From: Bdellovibrio sp.
Lineage (GTDB): Bacteria > Bdellovibrionota > Bdellovibrionia > Bdellovibrionales > Bdellovibrionaceae
Length of the DNA: 64,000 nucleotides
Assembly: GCA_025359945.1 (NCBI GenBank)
Contig: JANYDD010000031.1
Span: forward strand, 124,001-188,000
Direction: 5' to 3'
The translations under genes were made by a program, and so were the position numbers. The notes beneath the pieces are model-generated. The model was not told the DNA's origin, searched no databases, and was given only the letters and a program-made list of their open reading frames with translations. Of the stretch, positions 60,864-64,000 are shown in pieces (position 1 is the first letter of the stretch; each line of letters begins with the position of its first letter).

Positions 60864-62909
60864 ATGGGTCACAGGCAAACTAACACAAACACTTTGCTCG
60901 AATATATTGAATCCAGCGAGCACCCAAGTAAAAACTTTTTTTTTCCTTACTCAGAACTCAAAATATCAGAATTTTCTCCTGCTCTTAAAGCGGCAGCAGG
61001 GCAATTGGACCAAGACCTTACTAGGATCAAAGCTGAAACCGTTGTGACTTTTGAAAACACGGTGGTGGCCTTCGAGCAAGCTTTCGAGGCGTTGAATCTT
61101 ATAGCAACTCAATTTGGAATTTTGAAGTCATCGAATGCAACGCCCGATTTGTTTGCCATTGCGGGCGACTTGATGATTGAAATCTCGCGCATCGAAAAAA
61201 AGGTTTTCTTAGATGCCGATTTGTTTAAGCGGGTTCAGTTTTTGTTTCAGAAAAAAGAAAGTTTAAAACTGACTGATGAAGAATCCAAACTTTTAGAAGA
61301 ATATTTTAAATCATTTGACCGCAATGGCGCCCTGCTGTCCGTAGATCAAAAATCTAAACTTAAAGTCATCGACGACCAGCTCAACCAAGTGTCTGCGCAG
61401 TTTGCAGAAAACGCACTTAAAGCAACCCAGAAATTTGAATTGGTGATTAATGATAAAAAAGATCTTAAAGGCTTGCCGGATTCGCTGATTGAAAGTGCGC
61501 AGCGTGGACCCGACAAATGGATTTTTACGTTAAAAGCGCCAAGCTTACTTCCCTTTTTAATGTTTTCGGAAATACGCGAACTGAGAAAAAAAATGTGGTT
61601 CGCCAACAGTTCACGAGCTTTCAATGATGAATTTAGCAATGTCGAAGTCGTTAAAAAAATAATTACTTTGCGACACCGTAGGGCTCAACTTTTAGGAACC
61701 TCTAGCCATGCGGAATTTGTTCTAAAAGAACGAATGGCTGAAACTCCAGACAAGGTTTTTGATTTTATCCAAAATTTATATCAAGTCGTGATCAAGGGAG
61801 CTCAAAAAGACTTTGAAGAAATTCTTTATTTTAAACAGACGATGGATGGTCAAAAAGACTTAATGCCTTGGGATTATCTTTTCTATTCTGAAAAACTAAA
61901 AGAAAAAAAATATAAACTTTCTGAAGAACTCTTAAGGCCGTATTTTAAATTGGATTCCACTTTGCAGGGAGTTTTTGAAATCGCGCGACGACTTTATGGT
62001 TTAACTTTTCGAAAGCTGGAAAGCGTTCCGGTTTTTCATGAAGATGTTATTTGTTACCAAGTCACCGAAGAAAAAACTCAAAAATTTATGGCGCTTTTGT
62101 ACTGTGATTTTTTTCCTCGCGATGAAAAACAAGGCGGCGCGTGGATGTCGGTCGTGCGAAAGCAAGGACTTTTTAAAGGCGATGTTTTGCGTCCGCATGT
62201 GATGATTTCGTGCAATTTCCCAAGACCTTCGGCTTCGCAGCCTTCATTGTTGAACTTTCAAGAGGCTCGCACTTTATTTCATGAATTCGGACACGCTTTG
62301 CATGAAATGCTTTCGGATTGTCGTTTTCAGAAACTATCGGGAACAGAAGTGCTTTGGGATTTTGTCGAATTGCCATCTCAGTTAATGGAAAACTGGTTGC
62401 TAGAAACCGACAGCCTTCGGTTATTCGCACAACATTACAAAACGAAGGAAATGATCCCGAATTCTTTGATCGAAAATTTAAAACAGGCGAATCAATTTCA
62501 GATTGGCTATCAATACTTAAGACAACTTCAGTTGGCGTACTTGGATATGCGCGTTCACACCGCTGACCCCAAAGAAATTGAAGACCTGGACAAATTCGAA
62601 AAAAAGGTCACTGAACGATTTCGATTATTTCCAACCATCCAGGGCACAAATGCATTGTGCAGTTTTTCTCATTTATTTGGTGGCGGATATTCAGCCGGGT
62701 ACTACAGTTACAAATGGGCCGAAGTATTGGAAGCCGATTGTTTTGAATACTTCAAAGAAAAAGGAGTTCTTAGTTCAGAAGTGGGCCAAAAATTTAAAAA
62801 TCATATTTTAAGTCGCGGCGGCACCGAGCATCCTATGGAACTTTACAAAAAATTTCTGGGCCGCGAACCTTTACTTGAACCCCTGTTAAAACGAGATGGG
62901 TTTTTATGA
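60864..62909 (+). CDS. M3-family oligopeptidase (OpdA/PrlC-like)
   Basis: 681 residues, the family length. Zinc motif His473-Glu474-x2-His477 in LFHEFGHALHEML, with the third ligand Glu about 25-30 residues later (VLWDFVELPSQLMENW). The helical clamshell surrounds it. Cytosolic degradation of peptides; OpdA in E. coli also clears signal peptides. Ends with ATGA overlap with nadK. Confidence 0.92.
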   Translation: MGHRQTNTNTLLEYIESSEHPSKNFFFPYSELKISEFSPALKAAAGQLDQDLTRIKAETVVTFENTVVAFEQAFEALNLIATQFGILKSSNATPDLFAIAGDLMIEISRIEKKVFLDADLFKRVQFLFQKKESLKLTDEESKLLEEYFKSFDRNGALLSVDQKSKLKVIDDQLNQVSAQFAENALKATQKFELVINDKKDLKGLPDSLIESAQRGPDKWIFTLKAPSLLPFLMFSEIRELRKKMWFANSSRAFNDEFSNVEVVKKIITLRHRRAQLLGTSSHAEFVLKERMAETPDKVFDFIQNLYQVVIKGAQKDFEEILYFKQTMDGQKDLMPWDYLFYSEKLKEKKYKLSEELLRPYFKLDSTLQGVFEIARRLYGLTFRKLESVPVFHEDVICYQVTEEKTQKFMALLYCDFFPRDEKQGGAWMSVVRKQGLFKGDVLRPHVMISCNFPRPSASQPSLLNFQEARTLFHEFGHALHEMLSDCRFQKLSGTEVLWDFVELPSQLMENWLLETDSLRLFAQHYKTKEMIPNSLIENLKQANQFQIGYQYLRQLQLAYLDMRVHTADPKEIEDLDKFEKKVTERFRLFPTIQGTNALCSFSHLFGGGYSAGYYSYKWAEVLEADCFEYFKEKGVLSSEVGQKFKNHILSRGGTEHPMELYKKFLGREPLLEPLLKRDGFL

Positions 62910-63769
62910 CTGTAGCTGTTTCTAAAGTGGCCTTTGTCTATCGTGGTTCCACCCCAGAGGCCCAAAAGCTTTTAAAAAAAATCATTCCCATTTTAAAAAA
63001 GCAAGGCGTTCAGGTTTTCACCGCTCCGGAACAAAAATTAATTCCCGGAACAGTACTACTGAAAGCAAAAGACCTTGCCAAAACTAATCTGGTAGTTTCA
63101 CTTGGCGGTGATGGCACTTACCTAAGATCCGTACGACTATTGCAGGGCAAAGCAGTTCCAATACTTGGAGTTAATCTGGGCTCGTTGGGATTTCTTTCTC
63201 CGACTCCAAAAGAAAAAACCTTAATTAATATTCAAAAAACTTTAAATGGACAGATGACCTTGGTGCCACGATCGATGTTCAAAGTGACCATGCTTCGAAA
63301 TCGAAAAAAGAAATGGGAAAGTTTAGTTTTAAATGATGTAGTGATTGAAAGAGGATCCTTAAGCCAACTGATCACCATTTCAATTTCTACCGATCAACAA
63401 TTGATGTTATCTGCCAAAGCTGACGGTCTGATCATTTCGACCCCGACAGGGTCGACCGCGTATAACTTAGCCGCCGGCGGGCCTTTAGTTCACCCTGATT
63501 CACAAGTCATCGTGATTACTCCGGTGGCGCCGCATAGCCTGACCCATCGCCCGATTATTTTACCCGACGATCGCTCTCTAAGTTTTAAACTAGAAGGCAA
63601 ATCCGAAAAAGCGCACTTGGTTTTAGACGGGCAAAAAGTTTCGGATTTGCAATTTTCAGATCAAGTGGTGGTGAAAAAAAGTACTGCTGATCATTTGATG
63701 GTCCGCGACCCCGAACAAAAATATTTTAACCTACTAAGGTCAAAATTAAAATTTGGAGAAAGGTGTTAG
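62906..63769 (+). CDS. nadK: NAD kinase
   Basis: 287 residues. Phosphorylates NAD to NADP. GGDGTYLRSVR with the catalytic Asp, the conserved GVNLGSLGFL, STPTGSTAYNLAAGGP and the LDGQ motif of the C-terminal domain are present. Between the oligopeptidase (ATGA overlap) and recN, a common nadK-recN arrangement. Confidence 0.96.
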   Translation: MTVAVSKVAFVYRGSTPEAQKLLKKIIPILKKQGVQVFTAPEQKLIPGTVLLKAKDLAKTNLVVSLGGDGTYLRSVRLLQGKAVPILGVNLGSLGFLSPTPKEKTLINIQKTLNGQMTLVPRSMFKVTMLRNRKKKWESLVLNDVVIERGSLSQLITISISTDQQLMLSAKADGLIISTPTGSTAYNLAAGGPLVHPDSQVIVITPVAPHSLTHRPIILPDDRSLSFKLEGKSEKAHLVLDGQKVSDLQFSDQVVVKKSTADHLMVRDPEQKYFNLLRSKLKFGERC

Positions 63770-63773
63770 GAAA

Positions 63774-64000
63774 ATGCTTTTAGAACTCAAAGTCTCAAAC
63801 TTTGCGATCATCGATCACCTGCACGTTAGATTTAAAACCGGATTAAATATTCTTAGTGGTGAAACGGGTTCGGGCAAATCAGTTTTGTTAAAAAGTTTGG
63901 CTTTGTTGATGGGGCAAAAAAGTTCCGCCGATCAAATTCGAAGCGGCTGCGAATTCGCACAGGTCGAAGGCGCTTTCGATTTATCAGGACGTCCTGACTT
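63774..64000 (+). CDS. recN: DNA repair protein RecN (N-terminal part, runs off window)
   Basis: First 75 residues, starting four bases after nadK. Typical start MLLELKVSNFAIIDHLHVRF, with the SMC-type Walker A GETGSGKSVLLKSLALLMGQK. RecN is an SMC-like ATPase at double-strand breaks. Confidence 0.92.
   Translation, partial: MLLELKVSNFAIIDHLHVRFKTGLNILSGETGSGKSVLLKSLALLMGQKSSADQIRSGCEFAQVEGAFDLSGRPD

Overview
The window looks like an ordinary chromosomal stretch of a motile, Gram-negative bacterium of the Bdellovibrio group (Bdellovibrionota). This is inferred from the style of the two 277-residue flagellins, the density of outer-membrane lipoproteins and beta-barrels, a Pal/CpoB-like envelope operon, several PAS-type sensor kinases, a PEGA-tailed Ser/Thr kinase and low-to-moderate GC. 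There is no insertion sequence, prophage, CRISPR array, rRNA or recognisable tRNA. Coding density is high, and most intergenic gaps are promoters or hairpin terminators.

Layout. 1-4.4 kb: tail of an unknown gene, a PAS histidine kinase, clpB and a four-cysteine mini-protein. 4.4-8.3 kb: flagellin 1, a lipoprotein with a FliA-type promoter, a lysine-rich/acidic bipolar protein and a sigma-54 activator. 8.4-15.8 kb: a XerC/D recombinase, a decayed mscL remnant, a membrane histidine kinase, a PilZ protein, ChrA and a HAMP protein. 15.8-19.6 kb (minus strand): operon pal-DUF4398-cpoB-like-tsaD-rsmA-smpB. 20.3-31.5 kb (minus strand): a run of about fourteen tightly overlapping genes. It starts from a textbook sigma-54 promoter with a TPR protein, a Maf-N-terminal-like protein and two GT9 glycosyltransferases. 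It continues with a kinase/response-regulator pair and ends in housekeeping genes (rsmD, coaD, aspartate aminotransferase). 31.6-36.7 kb (minus strand): flagellin 2, flaG, fliD, fliS, a FliT-like gene and a heme lipoprotein. 37-43.3 kb: lipoproteins and two PorV/UPF0164-like outer-membrane proteins. 43.3-49.6 kb: a split addB, addA and an RNase HI with an extra C-terminal domain. 49.7-60.8 kb: secreted and outer-membrane proteins, an SDR, coaE, a PEGA kinase, an acyl-CoA synthetase, a VWA-like lipoprotein and an Asn/Cys-rich lipoprotein. 60.9-64 kb: M3 oligopeptidase, NAD kinase and the start of recN.

How the genes fit together. The strongest theme is flagellar filament assembly. Two flagellins, FlaG, FliD, FliS and a FliT-like chaperone share FliA-like promoters of the form AAGTTC-N11/12-GCCG. 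The neighbouring sigma-54-driven TPR/Maf-like/GT9 operon is a good candidate for flagellin (or sheath/LPS) glycosylation. A lipoprotein just behind flagellin 1 carries the same FliA-type promoter and may be a new member of the flagellar regulon. Other notable items are the mscL remnant (internal deletion plus early stop), an AddB nuclease encoded as two coupled genes, an RNase HI whose viroplasmin-like domain is C-terminal, and a lipoprotein with a single CXXCH heme motif.
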